A DNA stretch of 5,540 bases from CAYJOG01 sp964371695 [NCBI: uncultured bacterium]. GTDB taxonomy: Bacteria; CAYJOG01. The stretch is taken from contig CAYJOG010000082.1 in the NCBI GenBank assembly GCA_964371695.1, positions 1 to 5,540 of the forward strand, given 5' to 3'. A model generated the notes under the pieces. It had not been told where the DNA came from. It saw only the letters and a list, made by a program, of their open reading frames with translations, and did not search any database. Position 1 is the first letter of the stretch. Each line of letters starts with the position of its first letter. The position numbers and the translations under genes are program-made. This document shows positions 1 to 5,206 of the stretch, piece after piece.

Positions 1-671
1 CCCCGCGCCAGCCACAGGGCGGCGGCCACGGCGTCTACCACGTGTACAAAAGGCAGGCGGTTGTCCGCCGAGGTGCTCACCACCGGAATGGGCAGGGCCG
101 CGAGGGTCTTCACCATGGTGAACACGCCGTAGCGGTTGCGGGGGCCATACATGGGGGCGGGGCGGACAAACAGCGCGGGCAGGCCCTCGGCGTCGATGTA
201 TTCCTGCACGGCGATTTCCATTTCCAGCTTGCTCTGGTCAAAGAAGTTGCCGGGGTGTTTGGGCGTGTCCTCACGCACGGGGATGTATTCGCCGCGAGGG
301 GTGCCATACACGCCGATGCTGCTCCACACCACCATTTTTTCCACACCCTGCAAAAGCGCCGCCTCGCACAGGTTGCGGGTGCCGAACACGTTCACGCGCC
401 GGTTGAGGCGGATGGGCGCGGTGTAATCAAAAAGCGCGGCGATGTGAAACACCCAGCCCACGTTTCGGAGCAACGGGCGCAGGGCCTGTTTGTCCAGAAT
501 GTCGGCGGGCATGAAGGTGACGTTGGGCAGTTCGTCGATATAGGCGGCGTCGGCGCCCGGCAGGTCGGTGGCGATCACCTCTGCGCCGGCGGCCACCAGT
601 TTTTCTACCATATAGCGGCCACAAAAACCGGCCGCGCCGGTGACAAGACAACGAGGGGGCTTCTGACTCAT
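1..671 (-). CDS. NAD-dependent epimerase/dehydratase (extended SDR), 3' end outside window
   Basis: The first 223 residues of an extended short-chain dehydrogenase/reductase are visible; the C-terminal substrate domain continues beyond base 1. The N-terminal Rossmann motif is TGAAGFCG (residues 11-18), followed by an acidic Asp36 at the end of strand beta-2, which in this family favours NAD over NADP. The HIAAL segment (76-80) and SSIGVYG (118-124) are typical of epimerases, 3-beta-HSD-like and nucleotide-sugar dehydratases. Ser119, residue 144 and Lys148 have exactly the spacing of the GalE triad (Ser124, Tyr149, Lys153), but residue 144 is Phe (TTT at 242-240). The catalytic Tyr therefore seems to be missing, which questions ordinary oxidoreductase activity. 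The ATG at 671 is the first possible start, because an in-frame TAG lies four codons upstream (683-681). No Shine-Dalgarno sequence is visible. Family assignment is firm; the substrate is unknown. Confidence 0.9.
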   Translation of the reverse strand, partial: MSQKPPRCLVTGAAGFCGRYMVEKLVAAGAEVIATDLPGADAAYIDELPNVTFMPADILDKQALRPLLRNVGWVFHIAALFDYTAPIRLNRRVNVFGTRNLCEAALLQGVEKMVVWSSIGVYGTPRGEYIPVREDTPKHPGNFFDQSKLEMEIAVQEYIDAEGLPALFVRPAPMYGPRNRYGVFTMVKTLAALPIPVVSTSADNRLPFVHVVDAVAAALWLAR

Positions 672-867
672 GGCGACAGTCTAGCAATTCATCGGAAGGC
701 TGGTCCGGCTCTGTCGCGCAGTCTCAGAATCGGCGGCGCGCAAATTCGAGGGGGATGCCGAAAGGGTCACCTCCCATAGCTGCTAACTTTGAATGAATCG
801 GCGTGGCCGCGCTTCTGTGCGGCATCGTTTACGTTTATTCAAAAGCGAGGCCGCAGGCCCCACCTTG

Positions 868-886
868 AACCCCCCTGTGGGGGGTT
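868..886. repeat. short G/C palindrome
   Basis: AACCCCCC (868-875) and GGGGGGTT (879-886) form a perfect 8-bp inverted repeat with a TGT loop. More G-runs follow on the plus strand. No T-tract adjoins it, so it reads as an intergenic palindrome rather than a terminator. Confidence 0.55.
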
Positions 887-941
887 TGGGGGGCTGGCGG
901 GTTGTCCGACGGATGGTTTTCGCCAAACTGATAAACATCAC

Positions 942-969
942 AAAAAGCCCGAAACTGGCGGGGTTTTTT
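942..969. terminator. possible bidirectional intrinsic terminator
   Basis: CCCG (948-951) pairs with CGGG (959-962) around a 7-base loop. The stem is flanked by five A on the left and six T on the right (964-969), which can pair with each other past a G-G mismatch. This A-stem-T shape could stop transcription in either direction. The GC core is only 4 bp and no plus-strand gene precedes it, so the call is weak. Confidence 0.35.
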
Positions 970-998
970 AATCAACCCCCATCCCCCGCGCCGCAATG

Positions 999-1035
999 CG
1001 CCACCCCCCTTCCCCGCCGGGGAAGGGGGGTGGCG
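999..1035. repeat. perfect 17-bp G/C-rich palindrome (REP-like)
   Basis: Bases 999-1015 and 1019-1035 are perfect reverse complements around a GCC triloop. The core is CCCCCCTTCCCC facing GGGGAAGGGGGG. There is no T-tract on either side, which argues against a simple terminator. The length and perfection resemble a dispersed REP-type intergenic palindrome, but copy number cannot be seen from one window. Confidence 0.7.
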
Positions 1036-1147
1036 GGGGCGCTGCCGCGCTCCGGATTTTTTATTGGATGGGCGGACCTGTCAGCCCGCTTGGCGCCCTC
1101 GGCAGGTTCCATGCTGCCCCCGTTGAGAAATCCCAGGCGGGGCTTCC

Positions 1148-1318
1148 TCAACAATCTGAGGAAGAGGGAGTTTCAATGGGTTCATCTTCCAGATACAACT
1201 CCACGGCTTCTTTCAAGTTGACCAGGGCTTCTTCCACCGTGCGGCCTTCGCTCACCACGTCCACTTCCAGGCAGCGGGCCATCACGCCACCTTCTTCTGG
1301 CATCAGCACGGTGGTCAT
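1148..1318 (-). CDS. HicB/UPF0150-like antitoxin-type small protein (apparently orphan)
   Basis: This 56-residue protein has the compact HicB-like fold signature: an N-terminal strand with PEEGG (7-11) and MARCLEVDVVSEG (13-25), then TVEEALVNLKEAVELYLED (27-45), the helix typical of UPF0150/HicB proteins. In known HicAB modules the HicB partner neutralises HicA, a small mRNA-cleaving toxin. No HicA-like frame is seen on either side, and there is no C-terminal DNA-binding domain, so it may be a solitary family member or a remnant. The start is probably ATG 1318; an in-frame TAA at 1330-1328 limits any extension to GTG 1327. No good SD is visible. The stop codon lies inside an 8-bp hairpin (1143-1150 with 1157-1164), so the last residues are encoded by a palindrome. 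The family call is fairly sure; a toxin-antitoxin role is not shown. Confidence 0.78.
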   Translation of the reverse strand: MTTVLMPEEGGVMARCLEVDVVSEGRTVEEALVNLKEAVELYLEDEPIETPSSSDC

Positions 1319-1361
1319 TCTCACCACTTAAGGGTAGCGCGAGTTGGCGTTGCCGGGCGCA

Positions 1362-1489
1362 GAATGAAGCCTCCTGGGGGTTCATCAGATTAAAAAAAGG
1401 TGGTAGCGCAGGCTTCCCGCCTGCGATTTTAAAAGCTCAGGCAAGATGCCTGAGCCACCAATTTTAAGCCGAATGAACCACCGGGGGTT
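1362..1489. repeat. imperfect direct repeats flanking the branched terminator
   Basis: GAATGAAGCCTCCTGGGGGTT would be the left copy pattern (1362-1382), compared with GAATGAACCACCGGGGGTT on the right (1471-1489). Both share GAATGAA and GGGGGTT with small differences between. They bracket the palindromic cluster at 1391-1459, and the right copy abuts the meaB stop codon. They could be part of one composite intergenic repeat or traces of a duplication made when the cluster arrived. Confidence 0.45.
1391..1459 (-). terminator. branched intrinsic terminator downstream of meaB
   Basis: Read on the minus strand, the meaB stop is followed after about 30 bases by an outer arm GGTGG (1459-1455). Next come a hairpin with an 8-bp stem (arms 1455-1448 and 1442-1435, loop ATCTT), a second hairpin with a 7-bp stem (1425-1419 and 1413-1407, loop GGGAA), the closing arm CCACC (1403-1399), and a run of seven T (1398-1392). 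The outer arm and the first hairpin share base 1455. The first hairpin is itself followed by TTTT. This three-way-junction shape ending in a T-tract directly after the outer stem is a good Rho-independent terminator for meaB. It also resembles dispersed GCAGGC/GCCTGC intergenic repeats seen in some bacterial genomes. Confidence 0.7.
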
Positions 1490-2428
1490 TTATCCCACCG
1501 GAAACAGTTTCTTCAGCAACTCACCCGCGCCGTCATAGGGCGTTGTTTTGCCCGCCGCCACCGCCGCGGTCAGGGGCGCCGCCGGGCCGTTCAGCAACGC
1601 CTCGCGGCGCGTCTCCCAGGCTTCGTTCAGAAAAAGCCGCGTGAGCGAAAGCCTGCGGTCGCCCTCTACGGTTTCGCGCTGGCCAGACGTGTCCAGCCAT
1701 CCGCCGTGTTTTTGCACCAGCGCCCAAAAGTCGGTCACGCCCTGGCCGGTCAGGCTGTTCACCAGGGCCACGGGCACGGCCCAGCCGCCGCTGGCGGGCA
1801 ACTGGTGCAGTTCATTCTGCACCTGCAAAAAAAGCTCCCGTGCGCCGGGCATGTCGGCCTTGTTCACCACAAACAGGTCCGCCAGTTCAATGATGCCCGC
1901 CTTCATGAACTGGATGGTGTCGCCATAGCCGGGCACCAGCACCACCACGGTGGTGTGGGCCGCCTGACGCACATCGGCCCCCAACTGGCCCATGCCCACC
2001 GTCTCCAGCAGCACCACGTCAAAACCCAGCCACTCAAACACTTCCAGGCCGCCCCGGGCCGCCTTGCTCAGGCCCCCCAGGCTTTCTTTGCTGGCGTAAC
2101 TGCGAATGAAAACGCCGTCGTCCAGACCGGCGCTGGTCATGCGGATGCGGTCGCCCAATATGCTGCCGCCGCTGAAGGGGCTGGTGGGGTCCACCGCCAC
2201 CACGGCCACGGTTTTTTTCTGGCCGCGCAGGTGGCGGATGAGCTGATCCAGAAACGTGCTTTTGCCCGCGCCGGGCGGCCCGGTCACGCCCAGCACCAGT
2301 GAGCGTTTCTTTTTCAGCCCCAGGTCGCCCAGGCGGGAGAGGTCCGATTCCACGGCGCTCAGCAACTTGCCGATGGCCCGCTTGTCCATCTTTTTTGCGC
2401 TGGCGATGAGGCTTTTGTCCAGGGCCAT
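1490..2428 (-). CDS. meaB: methylmalonyl-CoA mutase-associated GTPase MeaB (ArgK family)
   Basis: This 312-residue SIMIBI-class G-protein has the usual family length. MeaB proteins bind adenosylcobalamin-dependent acyl-CoA mutases in the cytoplasm, gate cofactor loading by GTP hydrolysis and protect the enzyme from inactivation. Visible motifs are Walker A GPPGAGKST (50-58), the family block DPTSPFSGGSILGDRIRM (80-97), LGGLSKA (117-123), the Walker B/switch region ETVGMGQ (142-148), DTIQ-MKAGI-E-AD (170-184) and the guanine-specificity motif NKAD (189-192). The common GQSE of the family is GQLG here (147-150), a mild divergence in a switch region. No mutase gene is in the window. The gene upstream on the same strand is a B12-domain radical SAM protein, separated by the hairpin-rich element. 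The ATG at 2428 gives the expected N-terminus, but the bases before it (GGCCCCCC) contain no SD. A -10-like box at 2443-2438 suggests a nearly leaderless mRNA. Confidence 0.95.
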   Translation of the reverse strand: MALDKSLIASAKKMDKRAIGKLLSAVESDLSRLGDLGLKKKRSLVLGVTGPPGAGKSTFLDQLIRHLRGQKKTVAVVAVDPTSPFSGGSILGDRIRMTSAGLDDGVFIRSYASKESLGGLSKAARGGLEVFEWLGFDVVLLETVGMGQLGADVRQAAHTTVVVLVPGYGDTIQFMKAGIIELADLFVVNKADMPGARELFLQVQNELHQLPASGGWAVPVALVNSLTGQGVTDFWALVQKHGGWLDTSGQRETVEGDRRLSLTRLFLNEAWETRREALLNGPAAPLTAAVAAGKTTPYDGAGELLKKLFPVG

Positions 2429-2437
2429 GGGGGGCCA

Positions 2438-2443
2438 AGTATA
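2438..2443 (-). promoter_or_regulatory. possible -10 box for a near-leaderless meaB transcript
   Basis: TATACT on the minus strand (2443-2438) matches TATAAT at five of six positions and lies nine bases before the meaB ATG. A start 6-8 bases downstream would leave at most a few untranslated bases, consistent with the missing SD. No good -35 hexamer is seen 16-18 bases upstream, where the arm of a long inverted repeat lies. Confidence 0.4.
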
Positions 2444-2687
2444 AGAGCCTGTTTTAAAATTGCGCCATGTGAAACATGGTGTGATTTGAACAGGCTCTTG
2501 CGGTCATGAGTTTGCGAGGAGTCTTTCCAGATGCCCATTGGGGCATCTGGCCGAGCAAAGGCGATAGCGACCGTACCCGAAAGCCGAAACTTTAAAAAAG
2601 TTGAGGTTTTCGCCACGCCGAGGGGGCTTTGCCCCTGAAGGCGTTGGGTTTGAAAAGTCCACGATGGACTTTTCAAACAGGTTCTAA
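2442..2687 (+). repeat. hairpin-rich element with terminal inverted repeats (MITE-like or structured RNA)
   Basis: Almost all of this 246-base gap between meaB and the radical SAM gene folds. The ends TAAGAGCCTGTTTTAAAA (2442-2459) and the reverse complement of 2670-2687, TTAGAACCTGTTTGAAAA, agree at 15 of 18 positions. Inside are five hairpins: 2443-2470 with 2474-2499 (about 26 pairs, loop GAA, 2-base bulge); 2527-2536 with 2541-2550 (10 bp, loop ATTG); 2578-2593 with 2597-2612 (loop AAA, including tandem G-A/A-G mismatches at 2586/2604 and 2587/2603); 2615-2644 (two stacked stems, loop TTT); and 2648-2661 with 2665-2678 (14 bp, loop CGA). The wobbles are G-T pairs on the plus strand, so the plus strand is the better RNA. 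It has no believable protein. It may be a non-autonomous mobile element, a structured RNA, or both. Confidence 0.65.
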
Positions 2688-2713
2688 GAGGCCGAGAGAA
2701 AAAGTTGAGGCGG

Positions 2714-4033
2714 TTAAACCTTGTCCAGATGACCCGCCGCAATCAGTTCGCGCACCTCGCCAAACTCGCTGTCGTCCATGGCCGAAAAATTGACCATGAA
2801 CTTGGTGGCGTCGTCCAGTTCATGCACGTAACTTTCAAAGGTGTCGTAATTGCCCAGCACTTTGTCTTTCACCACGTGGAACATGTCCGTGCCCGGATAA
2901 GCCGTGGCCATGAACATGTTCCGGTTGCCCAGGTCGTGCTCCATGATGAACTGCGCCGTGTTGCGCAACTGCTCGCGGGTCTCACCGGGATAACCGGCGA
3001 TCCAGGTGCAGTTGGGGTGAATGCCGGCGGCCTTGGTATCGCGGATGGCCCGGTGCATCTGGTCGGGCGTGATTTTTTTCCGCATGGCCAGGAGCGTGCC
3101 GGGGTCGGCGCTTTCTGCGCCATAACCGATGTAAACGCAGCCTGCGTCGGACATGAGTTCCAGGGTTTCGGGGTCGGCTTCGTCCAGCCTGCCGTGGCAG
3201 CCCCACTTGATGTTCATGGCCTTGAAAATGGGGTGCAATGCCTTGATGCGTTTTTTGCTCACCATGAAGTTGTCATCCACAAACCCCATGAAATCGATGT
3301 CATATTTTTCGATGAGCAGGCGCACTTCTTCGGCCACGTTTTCGGCGCTGCGAAAGCGGTAGTTGCGCCCGCCCGTCATGTTGCGGTCGCAAAAGGTGCA
3401 GGCAAAAGGGCAGCCCCGGCTGGAGACGGTGTTGGCCGAGCGGTGCATTTCAAAAGGCGTGACGGAGCTGTTCTGGGCCGCCTTGCCCCACACCGGGCTG
3501 GCAAGGTAGGTTTCCATGTCCACCAAGTGCCACGCCGGAAAGGGCAGGTCGTCCAGCCCCCGTACAATGGTGCCCCCATAAGACTTGCGGGGCCGCTGGC
3601 CCCCCAGGCCCAGTCGGGCGTCTTCCACGATGTTGAAAATCTCGTCGTCGCCTTCGCCGGTGCAAACGGCGTCAATCTCCGGCGCCCAGTCCATGAGCAT
3701 GTCTTTCAGGTCGGTGGCCAGGCCGCCGCCAGAGACAAGGTAGGTGTCCGGCATGTGTTTTCGAAACATTTTGGCCAGAGGTTTTTGCCATTTGTAAGTG
3801 GTGATGAGGCCGCTGAAGGCGACGACATCCCACTGGCCCAGGCTCGCCACCACTTCGTCGAGTTGCTCCAGTGTGAGTTGGGGGCGGTGGAGGTTAAGGT
3901 CCAGTATCTGTGTTTCGATGCCCTTGGTTTCCAGGTTGGCGGCCATCAGGGCGGGGCCAAGGGGCAGGTTGTTGGGGGGGGCCGTGGCCCGGATGGGCAT
4001 ATTGACAAAAAGGACTCTGACATCTTTTTTCAC
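2714..4033 (-). CDS. B12-binding-domain radical SAM protein
   Basis: This 439-residue protein has the two-part layout of cobalamin-dependent (class B-like) radical SAM enzymes. Residues about 5-140 form a Rossmann-like B12-binding domain (VRVLFVNMP at 5-13, LPLGPALMAANLE at 23-35, GGG at 102-104, CTGEGDDEIF at 124-133). No DxHxxG cobalamin-ligating motif is visible. Residues about 200-400 form the radical SAM barrel with the 4Fe-4S motif CPFACTFC (Cys208, Cys212, Cys215), FVDDNF (251-256), GYGAES (303-308) and IAGYPGE (345-351). Such enzymes use S-adenosylmethionine, and often cobalamin, for methylations or rearrangements; the substrate here is unknown. The start is GTG 4033, supported by AGGAG at 4044-4040. 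It lies upstream of meaB on the same strand, a suggestive B12 neighbourhood. Family assignment is firm; the reaction is not known. Confidence 0.93.
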   Translation of the reverse strand: MKKDVRVLFVNMPIRATAPPNNLPLGPALMAANLETKGIETQILDLNLHRPQLTLEQLDEVVASLGQWDVVAFSGLITTYKWQKPLAKMFRKHMPDTYLVSGGGLATDLKDMLMDWAPEIDAVCTGEGDDEIFNIVEDARLGLGGQRPRKSYGGTIVRGLDDLPFPAWHLVDMETYLASPVWGKAAQNSSVTPFEMHRSANTVSSRGCPFACTFCDRNMTGGRNYRFRSAENVAEEVRLLIEKYDIDFMGFVDDNFMVSKKRIKALHPIFKAMNIKWGCHGRLDEADPETLELMSDAGCVYIGYGAESADPGTLLAMRKKITPDQMHRAIRDTKAAGIHPNCTWIAGYPGETREQLRNTAQFIMEHDLGNRNMFMATAYPGTDMFHVVKDKVLGNYDTFESYVHELDDATKFMVNFSAMDDSEFGEVRELIAAGHLDKV

Positions 4034-4039
4034 GACGGT

Positions 4040-4044
4040 CTCCT
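4040..4044 (-). promoter_or_regulatory. ribosome-binding site deciding a GTG start
   Basis: AGGAG on the minus strand (4044-4040) lies six bases before the GTG at 4033. It fixes that GTG as the start of the radical SAM gene. Confidence 0.85.
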
Positions 4045-4134
4045 GAAGGGCTGAATTGGGGCAAACATTAGGGGTTTAGACGGTTTTTTGAGGCTCCGTG
4101 AGGATTTTGTGGGTTAAACACGCTCTCCTGCTCC

Positions 4135-4164
4135 GGTTTTTCATCAAAAACCCCGTCATTTTTT
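4135..4164 (+). terminator. A/T-rich hairpin followed by a T-run (weak terminator or attenuator)
   Basis: GGTTTTT (4135-4141) pairs with AAAAACC (4146-4152) around CATC. Six T (4159-4164) follow six bases later on the plus strand. It lies upstream of the proposed rpsB promoter, so it could block plus-strand transcription arriving from the left or attenuate a more distal promoter. The gap before the T-run and the weak stem make this uncertain. Confidence 0.25.
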
Positions 4165-4237
4165 GCCTTTGGAGCTTTTTATCGGGTGAACAGGTTCCAC
4201 CTTTAATAATGGCCAAATCCATTCTGTGCATCTGACC

Positions 4238-4266
4238 TTGCACGGGATTCCTGAAACCGCTAGAGT
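4238..4266 (+). promoter_or_regulatory. candidate sigma-70-type promoter of rpsB-tsf
   Basis: TTGCAC (4238-4243) and TAGAGT (4261-4266) are separated by the ideal 17 bases, predicting a start near 4273 and a leader of about 100 bases. The match is moderate (three of six and four of six). An inverted repeat GTGCA (4226-4230) / TGCAC (4239-4243) overlaps the -35 and could be an operator. Confidence 0.45.
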
Positions 4267-4302
4267 CCATCTCCAAATTCGCACGGTGCCGGACGTGAGG
4301 GC

Positions 4303-4373
4303 GGTGCCCCCGACAGGGGGTTCCCAAGCGGTTGAAGGCCCCGGAAGCAAAAAAACCAAGGAGGTGCCCCCGA
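4303..4373 (+). promoter_or_regulatory. rpsB leader with duplicated C5 motif and alternative hairpins
   Basis: GGTGCCCCCGA occurs twice, at 4303-4313 and at 4363-4373 between the SD and the ATG. The single G5 run at 4316-4320 can pair with the first C5 (4307-4311, loop GACA) or with the second C5 (4367-4371), plus a U-G pair 4321/4366 that reaches the last base of the SD. The first pairing leaves the ribosome site open and the second would occlude it. S2 represses its own operon through the leader in enterobacteria, so an equivalent switch is plausible; this one is inferred from base pairing only. Confidence 0.35.
4358..4366 (+). promoter_or_regulatory. strong ribosome-binding site of rpsB
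   Basis: AAGGAGGTG is complementary to the 16S rRNA tail over its full length and ends eight bases before ATG 4375. It selects that ATG over the internal ATG at 4390. Confidence 0.9.
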
Positions 4374-4374
4374 T

Positions 4375-5205
4375 ATGGGCGCAATCAGCATGAAACAGCT
4401 ACTGGAGGCTGGCGTCCACTTCGGCCATCAGGCCAAGAAGTGGGATCCGAGGATGAAACCGTTCATCTTCCAGGCGCGCAACGGCATTCACATCATCGAC
4501 CTGCAGCAGACCGTGGTGCGGGCGCAGCAGGTTTACGACATGGTCAAAGAAGAAGCCGCCAAGGGCAAGACGGTGATGTTCGTGGGCACCAAAAAGCAGG
4601 CCGTGGATTCCATCCGCGACGAAGCCGAGCGGTGCGCCATGCCCTATGTCACCCAGCGCTGGCTGGGGGGCTTTCTCACCAACTTCAAGCAGTTGCACAC
4701 CCGCATCGAAAAACTGCGCCAGATGCACGAGGCCATCGAAAGCAACAACTACGGCAGCCTCACCAAAAAAGAAATCAAGCTGTACCGGGATCGCTACAAC
4801 CGGCTCAAAAAGTTTTTCTGGGGCGTGCGCAACCTGGATGACGCGCCGGATTATGTGTTCATCCTCGACCTCAAAAAAGAAGCCACCGCGCTGAACGAAG
4901 CACGCAAGGTGGGCATTCCCGTTATCGCCCTGGTGGACACCAACTGCAACCCCAACGAGGTGGATTACCCCATCCCCGCCAACGACGACGCCATCCGCAG
5001 CATTGACCTGTTTTGCAAAATGATGGCCAACGCCGTGATTGAAGGGCGCGACCGCATTGCGCCGCAGTCTGGCGACGAACTCAAAGACCCCATCATGAGC
5101 GAAGAAAAAGCCGCCCCAGCCGCAGCGCCTGTTGCGGCGCCCGCGCTGGATTTTGACGCCGCCAAACCTGTTGTGGCGGGTGAAGACGAAGAGGAGAACA
5201 TCTGA
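4375..5205 (+). CDS. rpsB: 30S ribosomal protein S2
   Basis: This 276-residue protein is S2, a late-assembling small-subunit protein that bridges the head and body of the 30S particle near S1. Family landmarks are [15 protein letters not shown] (5-19), [17 protein letters not shown] (23-44), MFVGTKKQA (68-76), [11 protein letters not shown] (94-104), LTKKE (129-133), VDTNCNP (187-193) and [11 protein letters not shown] (200-210). Two features are unusual. The canonical LGGIKDM-LPD-LFVID stretch reads [21 protein letters not shown] at about 145-165. The C-terminus also carries about 45 extra residues rich in Ala, Pro, Glu and Asp, making the protein longer than E. coli S2 (241). The start at 4375 is fixed by an excellent SD. 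It is the first gene of the rpsB-tsf operon, with tsf one base downstream. Identification is certain. Confidence 0.98.
   Translation: MGAISMKQLLEAGVHFGHQAKKWDPRMKPFIFQARNGIHIIDLQQTVVRAQQVYDMVKEEAAKGKTVMFVGTKKQAVDSIRDEAERCAMPYVTQRWLGGFLTNFKQLHTRIEKLRQMHEAIESNNYGSLTKKEIKLYRDRYNRLKKFFWGVRNLDDAPDYVFILDLKKEATALNEARKVGIPVIALVDTNCNPNEVDYPIPANDDAIRSIDLFCKMMANAVIEGRDRIAPQSGDELKDPIMSEEKAAPAAAPVAAPALDFDAAKPVVAGEDEEENI
5192..5196 (+). promoter_or_regulatory. tsf ribosome-binding site inside the rpsB coding end
   Basis: AGGAG lies within the Glu codons of the acidic S2 tail (EEEN) and ends ten bases before the tsf ATG at 5207. The spacing supports translational coupling of S2 and EF-Ts. Confidence 0.75.
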
Positions 5206-5206
5206 C

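Larger units (their letters stand above)
672..1147. other. intergenic region without a convincing gene
   Basis: This stretch of about 476 bases lies between the dehydrogenase start and the end of the HicB-like gene. It contains G/C palindromes (868-886 and 999-1035) and a possible terminator (942-969). The open frames within it have low-complexity translations rich in Pro, Gly and Arg and resemble no family I know. A 33-codon minus-strand frame (825-724) was considered and not called. No promoter for the dehydrogenase gene stands out. Confidence 0.6.
4034..4374. promoter_or_regulatory. divergent intergenic control region
   Basis: This gap of 341 bases separates the minus-strand radical SAM gene from the plus-strand rpsB-tsf operon, so it must hold a promoter for each side. 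A plausible rpsB promoter is at 4238-4266. I found no convincing -35/-10 pair for the radical SAM gene. The short open frames inside have no recognisable products. Confidence 0.7.

Noticed and set aside
42-779. 245-codon plus-strand open frame opposite the dehydrogenase
   Set aside because: It is antisense to a gene with clear Rossmann motifs, and its own translation has no recognisable domain.
724-825. 33-codon minus-strand frame upstream of the dehydrogenase, containing GGAGGTGA
   Set aside because: It is short, has no recognised product, and the SD-like string has no start codon at the right distance.
972-1221. short frames on both strands around the G/C palindromes
   Set aside because: Their Pro/Arg/Gly-rich translations come from the palindromes themselves. 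None resembles HicA, which I looked for next to the HicB-like gene.
2648-2678. 14-bp hairpin as terminator of the radical SAM gene
   Set aside because: On the minus strand it is followed by CCAACGCC with no T-tract, so it does not look like an intrinsic terminator. It fits better as part of the hairpin element.
2359-2742. 127-codon minus-strand frame across the hairpin element
   Set aside because: It overlaps both meaB and the radical SAM 3' end out of frame, and its middle is made of hairpin arms. It is more likely non-coding structure than a protein.
2705-4054. 449-codon plus-strand open frame opposite the radical SAM gene
   Set aside because: It is the antisense shadow of a clearly homologous gene, caused by G/C-rich third positions. 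Its translation is rich in His, Gly and Val and fits no family.
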